From the NCBI GenBank assembly GCA_012295275.1, contig CM022673.1, positions 6,845,311 through 6,870,310 on the forward strand: a stretch of 25,000 bases of DNA, given 5' to 3'. The notes under the pieces are model-generated. The model was not told the DNA's origin, searched no databases, and worked only from the letters and a program-made list of their open reading frames with translations. This DNA comes from Chrysomallon squamiferum (lineage: Eukaryota; Mollusca; Gastropoda; Neomphalida; Peltospiridae). Both the position numbers and the translations under genes were made by a program. Positions 1-9,132 of the stretch are shown here, one piece after another. Each line of letters starts with the position of its first letter. The first letter of the stretch is position 1.

Positions 1-782
1 TTGCATGTATGTAACTATGAATATAATTGTGCTCATACTACAACAACAAATACGAAAAACACAAACAACAAAAACAAATCAAAACAGCATAAAAACAAAC
101 AAACGAACACAAATGAACAAACAACAACACAATAATACTTTTTTCTTAGAACGTTCAGATGGTAGCGTAATATAAAACAGTAGATTAATTAATTTAATTT
201 TGTTTGTATTTATATATTATTCATTCTATGATGAAACAGCATAAAGATATAAAAAAAGAAGAAAAGAAAAAAAGTAAATGAACCGGATTATGGACAAAAT
301 CATAAACTGATTTCATTGCATAGTTTACATTTATTAGAAATGTGTTAGAAAAATATGAGTTTATCATTAATTATATTTGACAGCTGAGAATATCTCCAAC
401 TCGTACACTTCCAAATAATAAAACTATTTAAAGAACACATTTTTTAAACCATTTAATGCTGTGGTTTTTTAAATTTTTAATTTTTTATTATTATTATTTT
501 TATTTTTTCATTTATACATACATATTTGCCCTATTATTATGTCACAAGGTAACGTCAGAAATAATTGCAGATAATTGTTTTGCGTATGAATTGGCAGCTT
601 CGGTGTTTGCGTCTGTGCGTGTCTTTGTGGAGATAGTTACGTACGAAATGCCGGATTTATACTGTGACCCTGCGTACATGCCTTCTTGATTACGTGACTG
701 CATCTGTCGCAGGATACGTTCGTCACTGTGTTATTGCTTGCAGGCGTGTATGTATTTGTACGTGGTTGATTACATGTTTGCA
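1..782. other. AT-rich non-coding DNA
   Basis: No supportable gene is seen. Positions about 40-135 form a degenerate CAA/CAAA-type A+C-rich stretch, and about 470-510 is T-rich with a short ATT run. The open frames here are short and hydrophobic or composition-driven. The final 150 bases become richer in GT and CpG (several 'gcgt', 'acgt' words), leading into the TG microsatellite. Confidence 0.6.
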
Positions 783-909
783 TGTATATGTGTCTGTACA
801 CATATATATATATATTTGTGTGTGTGTGTGTGTCTGTGTGTATATCTGTGTGTCTGTCTATGTGTGTGTGTGTGTCTGTGAGTGTATGTCTGTGTGTGTA
901 TATTCAAAT

Positions 910-960
<51 letters not shown>
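783..960. repeat. Compound (TG)n / (AT)n / (CA)n microsatellite
   Basis: An AT run at about 801-814 leads into an interrupted TG tract (818-898, broken by TCTG and TATG variants). A 12-base spacer follows, then a pure (CA)23 tract at 911-956. The repeat strand therefore switches from TG to CA, so the two halves are complementary and could form a long hairpin. Both strands give long Cys/Val or His/Thr open frames, which are artefacts of the dinucleotide repeat. Confidence 0.95.
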
Positions 961-961
<1 letters not shown>

Positions 962-971
962 TTGCAAATAT
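958..971. repeat. 14 bp perfect palindrome ATATTTGCAAATAT
   Basis: A perfect palindrome lies directly at the end of the CA array. Its core TTTGCAAA resembles a C/EBP or POU octamer-like element by inspection only. It may simply be an AT-rich chance palindrome. Confidence 0.5.
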
Positions 972-972
972 G

Positions 973-1689
973 TGAGGCAGTACGTGTGTTTATGCGCGTA
1001 CGTTCTTAAAATTTGTTTTGGAAATCTTGATTTTGTAATTGTGGCACGTAATCTTTGGAACAAAAACAGCACAGTTTTCTTCCCCATTAGCAGCAACACG
1101 TTTTATGATAGCACCATCCCATTAGCAGCTTTTAAAATATAGTCAGGGAATTCTAGTTATGACGGGAAACAGCAAAATGTATAGACTCAGACTCTATGAC
1201 ATTTTAAGCCCTAGGACAAGTAACCACATATCTGTATCTGTTTTGAAAATATGAAAAAGTCTTTGCAATAAAATTAACGTGGTTTTTCAAATTAAGTAAA
1301 GGCTTACATCTGAGTAAATGTTTACATTCATGACAGCGTCGAGTGGTTTGTTGATTTAATCGTATAAAGTATTCGAAAATATGTCTTAGGAATCCTACTA
1401 TACAGTAAGAGTATGATCTAAATATGTGATACAAAAAGACCTGATAATTAATGTGTCTGTTAATAATACAGGATAAAGAGGTAATATAAGGGGAAAAAAA
1501 CCTTTTGGAAATCCTACACAAATCACACCTTCTTAAAGATCACGGATGTAAATGTATGACAGAAAAAAATACAAATAAGGAAAATAGTTTAGTTTTCGGC
1601 TTAGTTCAAGTAGCTCTGGTATGTTCTTTGTATAATTTTTGTAAGGTTTTGAATTTCTATATCTTTCATATTTTTAATTCATGAACATC
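973..1689. other. AT-rich non-coding DNA, no recognised feature
   Basis: Mixed-composition, AT-rich sequence with no array, RNA gene or recognisable transposon. The longest minus-strand open frame (about 1204-1521) has an irregular composition rich in Arg, His and Phe and no recognisable motif. It is treated as chance. Confidence 0.5.
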
Positions 1690-1752
1690 AAAAAAAAAAA
1701 AAAAACACCCACAAAACACCCCCCCCACACACACATAGACACACTCACACTG
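1690..1752. repeat. Poly(A) run with C-run and (AC)n
   Basis: A run of 16 A (1690-1705) is followed by an AC-rich stretch with an 8-base C run (1719-1726) and a short AC array. This is a simple-sequence tract. Confidence 0.85.
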
Positions 1753-2210
1753 ACATCTTTGAGATTTTTTGTTTTCTCCTCTCCAAATGTCCACGCTTAA
1801 AAATTAATCGGTTCATAATGACAGTTGAAACTATACATATTCAACTAATTACACCATTAAGCATACTTATTACACTTGGTAAATTTGTCAAACAAACTCG
1901 ACATTAAATAGAAATATAAAATGCTGAATTTGTTAACTGGATTTGCTGGCTCAAGCTCTTCTGTATCAACGAACTCCTTCTCCCCATAATGTCCAAACAG
2001 CCTCTGGGCAAGCGCTTGATGGACGGTCACTGATACTGAAAATTAAAACAAATGTAAGCCAAGTGTAGACAGGATCACAGTTTCTACGTTATAAATCAAC
2101 AGAACAGAGAATGTTTGTTAGTCTCTTTGTCTCCGGCTCTATTATAAACACTTCAAAACAGGCTACGCGTTCTAGTATTTTCTTCCTATGTACGTTGTCC
2201 CTTTTATGTA
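1753..2210. other. AT-rich non-coding DNA, no recognised feature
   Basis: No array, RNA gene or convincing reading frame is seen. About 1940-2040 is slightly more GC-rich ('gctggctcaagc', 'tgggcaagcgcttgatgg') but has no recognisable identity. Confidence 0.45.
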
Positions 2211-2495
2211 TGAATATATATATATATTTTTTTATTTGAGGTTGTATGTATGTAATTATATGTATACTATTTGAAAGTGTATGTGTTTGTAATCCCTGAA
2301 TACTGTCTGTGTACATGTATGAATGTGTGTATGTGTGTGAACATATCTGTGTATGTCTTGGTGTATGTGTGTATGTCTCCAAGTTTGTGTATGTGTGTTT
2401 GTGTACTGTGTGTGTATATAGATATACGAATATATATTGTTGTATGTGTATGGGTAGGTGTGTGTATCTGTATGTATGTATTTTAGGATGTGTAT
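2211..2495. repeat. Degenerate TG/TATG-rich microsatellite
   Basis: An AT run at about 2214-2226 is followed by some 250 bases of degenerate TGTG, TATG and TGTA words. The long open frames on both strands are repeat-driven: Cys/Val/Tyr on plus, His/Thr/Tyr on minus. Confidence 0.9.
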
Positions 2496-2685
2496 ATTCT
2501 CCCTCTTCTGTACGTCTGATTAGGCTCTGTACATGGACAATATTCGGGAACAATCTGTCCGAGGAGGACAAAGTCCAATCACGACCTGACAAACCCCGCC
2601 AGATGTCGCTGACAAGACTGGACACCCATTTGCCTGCAGTCCCAAAACAGAAACCACTACCGGTCGAACATGAAGACAACCTTAT
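2496..2685. other. Unique-sequence island between two TG arrays
   Basis: About 190 bases of balanced, higher-GC sequence sit between TG-rich arrays. Two frames are open across it. The plus frame gives a hydrophilic segment containing NNLSEEDKVQSRPDKPRQ and then LPAVPKQKPLPVEHED. The minus frame gives a Ser/Gly-rich segment containing WVSSLVSDIWRGLSGRDW. Neither is recognised. The minus frame has no ATG at its upstream end, and both frames run into repeat-coded residues. It could be an exon, part of a dispersed repeat carrying its own microsatellites, or unique non-coding DNA. Confidence 0.3.
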
Positions 2686-2775
2686 GTGTATATGTATGTG
2701 TGTGTGTGTGTGTGTGTGAACGTGTGTATATATATATATATGTATATATGAACGTGTATGTACGTATGTCTTTTA
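2686..2775. repeat. (TG)n and (TA)n microsatellite
   Basis: A TG array (about 2695-2718) is followed by TA repeats and TGTA words, closing the unique island on its right side. Confidence 0.9.
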
Positions 2776-2831
2776 TTTTATATAAGCTTTTACCACAAAT
2801 ATAAACACTTAACAATATATACTATTATCTC

Positions 2832-2835
2832 AAAA

Positions 2836-2868
<33 letters not shown>

Positions 2869-2874
2869 AAAAAG
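2832..2874. repeat. Poly(A) tract, 27 A then GAAG interruptions
   Basis: An uninterrupted run of about 27 A (2832-2858) is followed by GAAG and further A runs. It could be the tail of a retroposed copy, but nothing recognisable precedes it. Confidence 0.85.
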
Positions 2875-3180
2875 AAATTAATTATTCACTCTAACATTTA
2901 TTACTCAAACTTTGATATACCGATTCTTCAAGTCATTTTGCAGTATTCTTCCTTGTTTTTTTTTTCTCACTGGTGTTATTTTGATTTATTGTTTTAAATT
3001 GCTATCATCTGCGTCAGGTTAGTGACAGATTAATATAGTTATCTATGTATACGTGTTTGTCTAACTCGTATCATTTCATGAGATGCGTATAACCCTTTAT
3101 AATATGGCGTCATAACCGTTGTCTGGTAAACGCCCCAGGAAATATTTGGCGTCTGTTGTTTTAGTGTCGGTTACAGTGAT
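2875..3180. other. AT-rich non-coding DNA
   Basis: No recognisable feature. The last 80 bases (about 3105-3180) contain several CpGs and a 'gtctgttg...gtgtcggtta' stretch of higher complexity, which ends where the purine tract begins. Confidence 0.45.
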
Positions 3181-3545
3181 GTAGAGACGGAATAATAATA
3201 ATAATAATAAAAGACATGAAAAGGAAAGAAGGACGAATAAAAAGTAATAATAAAAGACATGAAAAGGAAAGAAGGACAAATAAAAAGTAATAAATAAAAA
3301 AAAAAAAAAACAAGAGAAGAAAAATAGAGAAAAAAAAATACAATTTAAGAAGAAAACAAGATGATGAAAAGAAGAAAGAAGTATTAAAGGGAAAGAAAGG
3401 GTAGAAAAGGTAAAAGAAAAGTGAAAGAGAAAATAAGAAAAAAATATGGAAAGATAGAAGAATAAAGGAAGAAAGAAAAAAGGACAGAAGAAAAGAGAAG
3501 AAGAAAATAGAAAGAAAGAAAAAGATATTAAGAAAAAAAATGAAA
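3181..3545. repeat. Long A/G (polypurine) tract
   Basis: About 360 bases are almost entirely A and G on the plus strand, with T only in the initial AAT triplets and scattered positions. The minus strand therefore reads as a Phe/Leu/Ser-rich open frame, a compositional artefact. Mirror-symmetric polypurine of this length can adopt triplex (H-DNA) structure; that is general knowledge, not shown here. Confidence 0.85.
3202..3293. repeat. 43 bp tandem duplication inside the purine tract
   Basis: Copy one begins near 3202 and copy two near 3245, with a constant offset of 43 bases. They share the core AAAAGACATGAAAAGGAAAG and differ by one base (G/A in the GGAC-AATAAAAAG part). The match then breaks at TAATAA versus TAAATA. 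The near-identity suggests a recent duplication by slippage or unequal exchange. Confidence 0.85.
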
Positions 3546-3707
3546 ATAAAAGGTTAATTATGTTGGGTGTTTTTTTTCGGTTTAATTTCAACACTACCTT
3601 TTCGAACTGAAGCTGTAGGTACGTCAGCTGTTAAAAACCCACATATCATGAAATTTATAAAAATTGAAACACGAGAACAGATTTAGCTGGCGATATAGAA
3701 TCAACCA
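3546..3707. other. AT-rich non-coding DNA
   Basis: No recognised element. A TACGTCAGCTGTT stretch near 3620-3632 carries a TACGTCAG half CRE-like word and a CAGCTG E-box word; both are short enough to be chance. Confidence 0.4.
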
Positions 3708-3768
3708 ATGTGGTTTAGTGGTTTTGTTCTAAAACAAAGACAAAAGTAATAAAAAAAAAAAAAAAAAA
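3708..3768 (+). mobile_element. Truncated SINE-like head with poly(A) run
   Basis: GTGGTTTAGTGGTT at 3710-3723 matches, from memory, the 5' start (tRNA-derived, A-box side) of SINEs abundant in octopus and other molluscs. About 30 bases later comes an 18-base A run (3751-3768). No B-box or SINE body is visible between them, so if real it is a strongly truncated or decayed copy. The match is short and could be chance. Confidence 0.3.
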
Positions 3769-3814
3769 CCTTTCAACACTTACTCAGCATTCCTCAACAA
3801 TTCGAGCAATTCAA

Positions 3815-3970
3815 ACGAAATCAGGTGAAGAGAGGTTTGCGCCAAACAAACTTTGTTATTAAATAGACACTCCGGTCGCTCACACCTGAATGCGCGTTGC
3901 TACGACAACAAGAAGCACGAGCATTTTGTACAAGGAATCTTTCGGAGAGTTGCTAAAACACGTCAAAGAT
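3815..3970. promoter_or_regulatory. CpG-containing island with an RFX X-box-like palindrome
   Basis: This stretch is richer in CpG than its flanks. At 3896-3909 it contains GTTGCTACGACAAC, an imperfect inverted repeat fitting the relaxed RFX X-box pattern RYYNYY-N(1-3)-RRNRAC. Two opposed E-box words (TCAGGTG at about 3822, CACCTGA at about 3883) lie 5' of it. In animals X-boxes mark promoters of ciliary genes, but no adjacent gene can be seen, so this is a motif match only. Confidence 0.25.
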
Positions 3971-4094
3971 AAAAGTACGCTTCTGCAACAGCACTTTTTG
4001 AGCCAGCTCGATTGTTTTGAACTCTGGTCAATTTTTTAACTTCAGATGCGATACTAAATGACATCGCATTGAAGCATATATTCACAGGTGACTA
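3971..4094. other. Unassigned sequence
   Basis: Mixed sequence containing a GATGCGATAC / GACATCGCATTG pair that forms a weak imperfect inverted repeat around 4046-4071. No gene is seen. Confidence 0.35.
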
Positions 4095-4235
4095 AATATG
4101 CATGCAAACACACATACACATACGCATACTCCCATACCCACACCCCCCACACACACCCACACGCCCACAAACATACATACACACTCATATACACACATAT
4201 ATACATACATACATGCCTACATACACATACAAACG
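4095..4235. repeat. CA/CATA-rich microsatellite
   Basis: Degenerate CACA, CATA and CCCACAC words with a short C run run from about 4095 to 4235. Both strands yield His/Thr/Tyr or Cys/Val open frames, which are repeat artefacts. Confidence 0.9.
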
Positions 4236-4610
4236 TTGTACCTAGATGGCTATTCAAACATTCGTTGCTATTTATCCATATAGATATCAACTGACTTCTT
4301 TCTATCTAGGCATCGAGTGAACTAATTAAAGCTTGGAGTTTTTAAAGTTGGAATTGGATCAGGTTTTGCATAATTCTCTGTTAAAAGCTGCTAAAAAAAA
4401 AGAAAAAAACAACAGCAGCACTTTTCTGTGTTCAATTTATTATTTATCAAAATGAATAGGGTTTCCATGGTTTCATGTAGTTTGGGTCTTCTCCAAGACA
4501 ACAGCGATTCCAGCCCCCACCCCAGGAAATTGTTCGTGCTCCCTTCAGTGTGCATAGTGCACGTACTCTTACAAATGTACTGAATAAAATCTGTTAACTT
4601 TTTGTCTTGG
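4236..4610. other. Non-coding DNA with moderate complexity
   Basis: No array apart from a short A-rich patch at about 4393-4412. The block 4440-4570 has ordinary composition ('ccatggtttcatgtag', 'ccagcccccaccccagg') and short open frames on the minus strand, without recognisable identity. Confidence 0.4.
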
Positions 4611-4760
4611 GAAAAAAAAAACCAAAAACGAATCGACAAATTGAGCTTGAAAAAAAAAAAAAAAATAAAGAAGAAGGAAATAAAAGAGAAGAAAACAATT
4701 ATAAAAAAAAAAAAAATAATGACGAAGAAAGAATATTGAGCAAAAAAAAACAACACGAAA
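4611..4760. repeat. A-rich purine tract
   Basis: Several A runs of 9-15 bases separated by GAAG-type words. The Lys/Glu-rich plus frame and Phe-rich minus frames here are compositional. Confidence 0.8.
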
Positions 4761-4836
4761 TACAATCGCAAATGGAAAGAGAGAATTTTTCTGTTTGATT
4801 TCTTTATTGCATATTGCATATAAGACTTTCGTCATT

Positions 4837-4928
4837 TTTTTTTTTTTTCAGTTTTCTTTTCAATTTCCACTTTTTTCTTTTCTTTTTTTTTAAATTCCCC
4901 CCTTTCCCCACCTTTCCCGACGTCTTAG
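4837..4928 (+). promoter_or_regulatory. Long polypyrimidine tract ending in CTTAG (possible 3' splice site)
   Basis: About 85 bases are almost pure T/C on the plus strand. They end at GACGTCTTAG (4919-4928) directly before an open frame. This is the arrangement of a strong vertebrate- or mollusc-type splice acceptor. It could equally be just another low-complexity pyrimidine block, of which the window has several. Confidence 0.25.
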
Positions 4929-5101
4929 TGCGTTTTCCTTTGTTTTATCGACGTTTTTGAAAAAGAAGAAGATCTCTATTATTTTGCCTGTAAACATCGA
5001 TCAATTTTTTTTGTACATGCAATATAACGATCCAAACGAACCAGGAAGTTCTCACACAAGTCCATACGATATTTTTAAAGCACAAAGTGCTCGACTGCTG
5101 G
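4929..5101 (+). CDS. Candidate exon, unknown protein
   Basis: The frame stays open from the putative acceptor at 4928 through about 5283. The protein-like part begins at an ATG at 5017 and reads YNDPNEPGSSHTSPYDIFKA, then QSARLLGERLRDQYRSE. The composition is balanced, with Asp, Glu, Arg, Gln and Pro, unlike the surrounding repeat-driven frames. A GGTGAGAG donor-like site at about 5101/5102 would end the exon after ...SARLLG; otherwise it runs on into Phe/Leu-rich residues that look intronic. The ATG context (TAC before ATG) is weak. I do not recognise the protein. It may be a real internal or first exon, or a chance open frame. Confidence 0.2.
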
Positions 5102-5283
5102 GTGAGAGACTTCGGGATCAATACCGTTCAGAGAATATTTCTGCTTTAGTGTTTTATTTCTTATTAATTATGAATTTTTTAAAAATTTGTGTCAAGGTTG
5201 TATGTCTAAAAAAAAATAAAAAAATGAACAGCTACATTCCCTCTCTCCCCTCCCCCGGTAAAACAAAAGTCAACAGTTTCTGA

Positions 5284-5341
5284 AACAAACCAAACAACAG
5301 CAGCAAAAGCGACAGTAACAGTATTTTAAAACAGAACTGAC

Positions 5342-5381
<40 letters not shown>

Positions 5382-5640
5382 CAAACAAAAACCCAACAAA
5401 ATTATATTATAACAACAATAAACACCCCCAACCCTCATACAACAACAAAAATCAAAAATTAAAACCCGAACAAAAACAACAACGACAAAAATATATCAAC
5501 ACAAAATAATAAATAAATAAAAACCTGCTACACTGACAATCAATCCCTCCAATCCCAGAATTAAATTGGGTGTCGCACCTCTGAAAGCCATCAAACAACA
5601 AAAATAAAATCATAAAAAACACATTAACCGTGACAACAGT
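5284..5640. repeat. AC-rich low-complexity DNA with (CA)n
   Basis: The plus strand is dominated by A and C for about 350 bases. A pure (CA)n array is at about 5345-5379 and CAA-type words lie on either side. This strong A+C strand bias is distinct from the A+G tracts elsewhere. Confidence 0.75.
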
Positions 5641-5694
5641 TAAAACACACAACATATATTTCCCGCCTAAACCACCAACGTAGATTCCAATGAA

Positions 5695-6040
5695 CCTGCA
5701 ATATGCAAATAAGTGAGTAAGTAAGTGGAAAATAGTAAATAACAAAGTAGGGGAGTAAGGAAGCGAAGTCCAAAGTATTGTTAAATAAGTTATTAATAAG
5801 TATGTAAATATATAAATAAATGTCTAAGGAAGGAAATAAGTCGTAAATAAATCAGTAAATTATAATGTTGCGTACGAAAGTAAATAAGTAAGCATGTAAA
5901 TAACGAAGTAAGAAAATGAGTGTGTAAATAAGTAATAATATGTAAGCAATTAAATATGTATTTAAGTAAATAAATAAGCAAATAAATGGATAAGTGAGTA
6001 CATTAATAAGTAAGTAAATAAGATAATAAATAAATATGCT
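5695..6040. repeat. Decayed GTAA/ATAA tetranucleotide array
   Basis: About 345 bases are made largely of degenerate 4-base words GTAA, ATAA and AAGT (for example AAGTGAGTAAGTAAGTGG near 5709, and GTAAGTAAATAAG near 6011). The stop-free minus frame (Leu/Tyr/Ile/His-rich) is a by-product. The array is old, since few runs exceed three perfect units. GTAAGT words recur here but are repeat units, not splice donors. Confidence 0.8.
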
Positions 6041-6175
6041 TTGTACAGAAAGTTAAGCAGCCACTTGAAAGGAAAATTACAAATAATTTTAACTCCTGTA
6101 TATTACAATCTGTGTGTACCGAAATAAATTAACCGTACAAGTTCACAAATCTTCTTTTGAATGTCGTTTTTGCAC
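6041..6175. other. AT-rich spacer
   Basis: Ordinary AT-rich sequence between the GTAA array and the more complex block to the right. Nothing is recognised. Confidence 0.4.
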
Positions 6176-6890
6176 TCAAATGATACGGCTTAGACTGTGT
6201 ACTGGAATACCAACAGACAACTCTTCGTCCAGACGGTTAGGAATCATCTCAAGCCTCCATGGAGTTCTTAAACCGTTGACACATTCGTGAACGTTTGCTG
6301 GCGTGCTTGGATCCAATAACCTGCAACTTGGCTTCTTCGAGAAGGATTCTTTGACCAGACGAGTGCAGCATGTCATCGCGGGTTACAATGGCCGATTTTT
6401 TTTTTTTTTGTGTTTGGAGACAGGATAAAAGTCGATTTGCTCCATAAAAAACGTGCAAGCTATTTTTTTTTTCTAGGTGGTGGGTCCAGTAATAATTTTG
6501 CGAATGAATAATCCGGGGGAATCGTGCAAGATACGCTGAACGGCGAGAAATATTTCATTGACATCGTAATCCGCATTTCGACAGCATTTCCCTGTGTACG
6601 TAGATGACAGCGCTCAATCTCAACACACAGAGCAAGGGTCACAGTGGAGTTTCTCTAACATGGCCCAGCTTGCGGGACGATCTTCTTGGTCGTAACATCC
6701 GTCACAGGAATCCAACAATTCAAACTGTAGCAGAACCGTAAATCTGCTGCTTTGCGTAAGGAATGAACGTTAAACCCACAGCAAGCAGTTCAGACGTTCA
6801 TTCTGGTGTAGGGTGCACGCGTTACCGAGAGATCGGTCATTCTAGGACATCTTGACAGAGCTGGCTACCTTTCTAGAACACTTCTTTATT
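6176..6890. other. Complex, CpG-containing block; possible transposon relic
   Basis: Compared with its flanks this block has near-balanced base composition, many CpGs and few simple repeats. Its only such interruptions are T runs at 6396-6409 and 6463-6472. Short frames on both strands look protein-like but are broken. One minus segment reads VTRDDMLHSSGQRILLEEAK. Plus fragments near 6680-6730 read LLGRNIRHRNPTIQTVAE and then meet stops. I could not match these to Tc1/mariner, pogo, hAT or LINE motifs: no DDE or YXDD context is visible. It may be a decayed mobile element cut by T-run insertions, or unique non-coding DNA. Confidence 0.3.
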
Positions 6891-6895
6891 TTATT

Positions 6896-6919
6896 ATATA
6901 TTTTTTTTTTTTTTTTTTT
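6896..6919. repeat. Poly(T) run
   Basis: A run of 19 T at 6901-6919, preceded by TATATA. It could be the poly(A) of a minus-strand retroposed copy, and it lies at the right edge of the complex block. Confidence 0.8.
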
Positions 6920-7143
6920 GCGCCGACGATCAAAGTTTTTCAGCCTTCGTCTCTTCTCGACACAGAGGTATGTGGGTTTTTTCCCAATACTTGCATGAGA
7001 ATTGCGTGCGTGATGTAATCAACGACTTGTTTCTCCTAATAAACATATTTTTCATTTCTGTTATTGTTTTGTATAAAGCTATCATCGCTTTATTCATGTA
7101 TTTCCAGATTTGTAACCTTGTAAACATTGAATGGCGCTTAACA

Positions 7144-7173
7144 TTTTTTTTATTTTTTTTTTTTTTTTTTTTT
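7144..7173. repeat. Poly(T) run, interrupted once
   Basis: Eight T, one A, then about 21 T. Confidence 0.85.
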
Positions 7174-7827
7174 CACACAGTGTATAAAAAACTGAATAGG
7201 AAAATTAACAATATGTAATATAATTGTCATCCTCATTTAAAAATTTAATATTTCTATTTTTTTATGTATTAATTTACCAGATGTCGAATGCGGAGTAATT
7301 TTACTTTTAATTTCTTTATTTGTTTTTAAAATAATTCTTCTCCACGTTTTATATCTGTATCTATACTGTGTTACTTATTTACTAAAATAATTTTATTTTA
7401 TATTAACACATCGAGAAAGACAATAATAGAGATTAACACTATCATATGTTTTCTTAATTAATGGGATGTTAAAAATCATTTCTCAAGAAAAAGAAAATAA
7501 AGAAAATCATAATAACAGAAAAAAAGAAAGAAAATTAAGAAGAAGAAAACAGTAAGGCTAGGGAAACAGAGAAGAAATATTAACTAAAGAAATCACTCGT
7601 TAATTTAAAATATTTTTTGCACGTATTGTTTTCAGATAAATGCAGATTTTACTTCCTTCTCTTTGAAGTAAAAATTAGAAAAAAAATAAAAAAATTAAAG
7701 ATTAAAGGTATAATTGTATAATTGCGTATAAAAATATAAATAATAATGTAGTAAAAATAGGAGAATAGATACACTAATACAAAAACAGACATACCAACAT
7801 AAATAGAAATAAACCACAAATTTAAAT
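7174..7827. other. Very AT-rich non-coding DNA
   Basis: No gene, RNA or transposon is recognisable. About 7485-7560 is A/G-rich (AAGAAAG words). CpG is very scarce. Confidence 0.5.
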
Positions 7828-7885
7828 AAATCAAATCAAATCAAATCAATAGATATTAACAAAAAAAAAAAAAAAAAAAAAAAAA
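7828..7885. repeat. (AAATC)n pentanucleotide followed by poly(A)25
   Basis: About four perfect AAATC units (7828-7850) lie ten bases before a run of 25 A (7861-7885). Confidence 0.85.
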
Positions 7886-8180
7886 TAACAAAAAAAATAA
7901 AAAATTGATCCCAGTGTGAATGTCCATCGATTGCCTATTGATAAAGTTGGTGTTAAAAAAAGTCATATCAGAAAATGTTGATGTTATATTCAGATTATTA
8001 GCTGATGTCTGGGATAGCGCTATACTTTTTCCAATACAAATATTTGAACAAGATCAATTATACATATCTAGATTGATCTGAACCGCAGTTCTATGTGAAT
8101 GAATTTTTTCTTCAGTACAAGCGTCCTTTGATTATTTTGTAAAACGAGAGTAGAATATAAAAATCAAAATTAGAAATAGA
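7886..8180. other. AT-rich non-coding DNA
   Basis: No recognised feature. A GTCCATCGATTGCCTATTGA stretch near 7921 and the region to about 8130 have ordinary complexity but no motif I can name. Confidence 0.4.
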
Positions 8181-8325
8181 TTATATATATATGAATGTGT
8201 GTACGTGTGTATGTGTGACTGCATGTATATATGTATGAGTGGATGGACATATGTACGTATGTATGTGTTTGTGTGTGTGTGAGACTGCATTTACATACAT
8301 TTTACATATATATATATATATTTAC
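8181..8325. repeat. TG/TATG-rich microsatellite flanked by (AT)n
   Basis: A short TATA run, then TGTG, TATG and ACGT words to about 8282, a 25-base gap, and another TATATA run (about 8308-8322). Confidence 0.85.
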
Positions 8326-8548
8326 AAATGAATTAAGATCAGCATCATTTTTATTTTACGCTATTTTAAACTTGATTTTAGAGTGTTCACATGGGGTAAG
8401 ATAGGCTCTTTGGGAATTACGATAAATAACGAACTAATTCTGCAGTGATCCGTAAAGAATGGAACGATATTTAAAGAAATGATTAAAAAAAATCGATAAA
8501 ACAGAATTATTATATATATTTTTTTAATCTTTTTATTATCAAAATAAC

Positions 8549-8550
<2 letters not shown>
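8326..8550. other. AT-rich non-coding DNA
   Basis: No recognised feature. Confidence 0.4.
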
Positions 8551-8591
<41 letters not shown>

Positions 8592-8686
8592 TAAAATAAA
8601 ATTCGAAATTCAAAATTCAAAATTCAAAAATTCGAAAAGAAAACGATAAGAAAGAAAAAGAAAAAAAAAAAAAAAAAAAAAAAAAA
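8551..8686. repeat. Two long poly(A) runs around a degenerate (AAATTC)n patch
   Basis: A run of 37 A (8551-8587), then six-base AAATTC/AATTCG words at 8600-8639, then a 25-base A run (8662-8686). This is nested simple-sequence expansion. Confidence 0.9.
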
Positions 8687-9026
8687 CACCCAGAAAAACC
8701 AAGAAAAAGATGGAACGCCCGGATTATCGATGTCGCCCGAAGGTACAATAGTTATGGATAGTCAGGTAAAAAAACAATACAGAGCGATGAAAGTAAACAC
8801 ATGAACAAACGACGATCGTCGTTTCCATTAACAACCAGTTTACAGTTATTATGCTTCTGTGACAAAAATACATTATTGCATCCTATAATTCGTACGGCAA
8901 TTAAAAATGACGCATACGGTATATAACTTGGTTTGTAACGTTCCAGCGTATTTTGTTTTTGTAGAGATTAATAATTAACTTTGATCGCTCGCCCTACTAA
9001 AGAGATTCTATGGGTTTTATTGTTGG
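8687..9026. other. CpG-containing unique sequence with an 18 bp palindrome
   Basis: Non-repetitive sequence with more CpG than its flanks ('acgcccgg', 'atgtcgcccgaagg'). It contains the perfect palindrome at 8807-8824. No protein-like frame is evident. Confidence 0.4.
8807..8824. repeat. 18 bp perfect palindrome AAACGACGATCGTCGTTT
   Basis: All nine base pairs are symmetric and four CpGs are included, so it is not an AT-rich chance palindrome of the usual kind. It could be a dimeric DNA-binding site or a decayed terminal-repeat junction. No factor is recognised. Confidence 0.7.
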
Positions 9027-9042
9027 TTTTTTTTTTTTTTTT
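9027..9042. repeat. Poly(T)16
   Basis: A run of 16 T. Confidence 0.8.
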
Positions 9043-9128
9043 ATCGATATATTGATCTTTCAAAACAGGCTCTGTTTCATTCATACATTCTTTCAGTCTT
9101 TTGTTTGTTTCCTTTTTTAACCTATTTC

Positions 9129-9132
<4 letters not shown>

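Noticed and set aside
783-960. CRISPR-like or other regularly spaced array
   Set aside because: The repeats are dinucleotides without unique spacers, and the genome is eukaryotic in character.
3097-3594. 165-codon Phe/Leu/Ser-rich minus frame resembling a membrane protein
   Set aside because: It is the complement of the A/G-rich tract; the hydrophobicity is compositional.
5695-6040. Many GTAAGT splice-donor words
   Set aside because: They are units of the decayed GTAA array, not individual splice sites.
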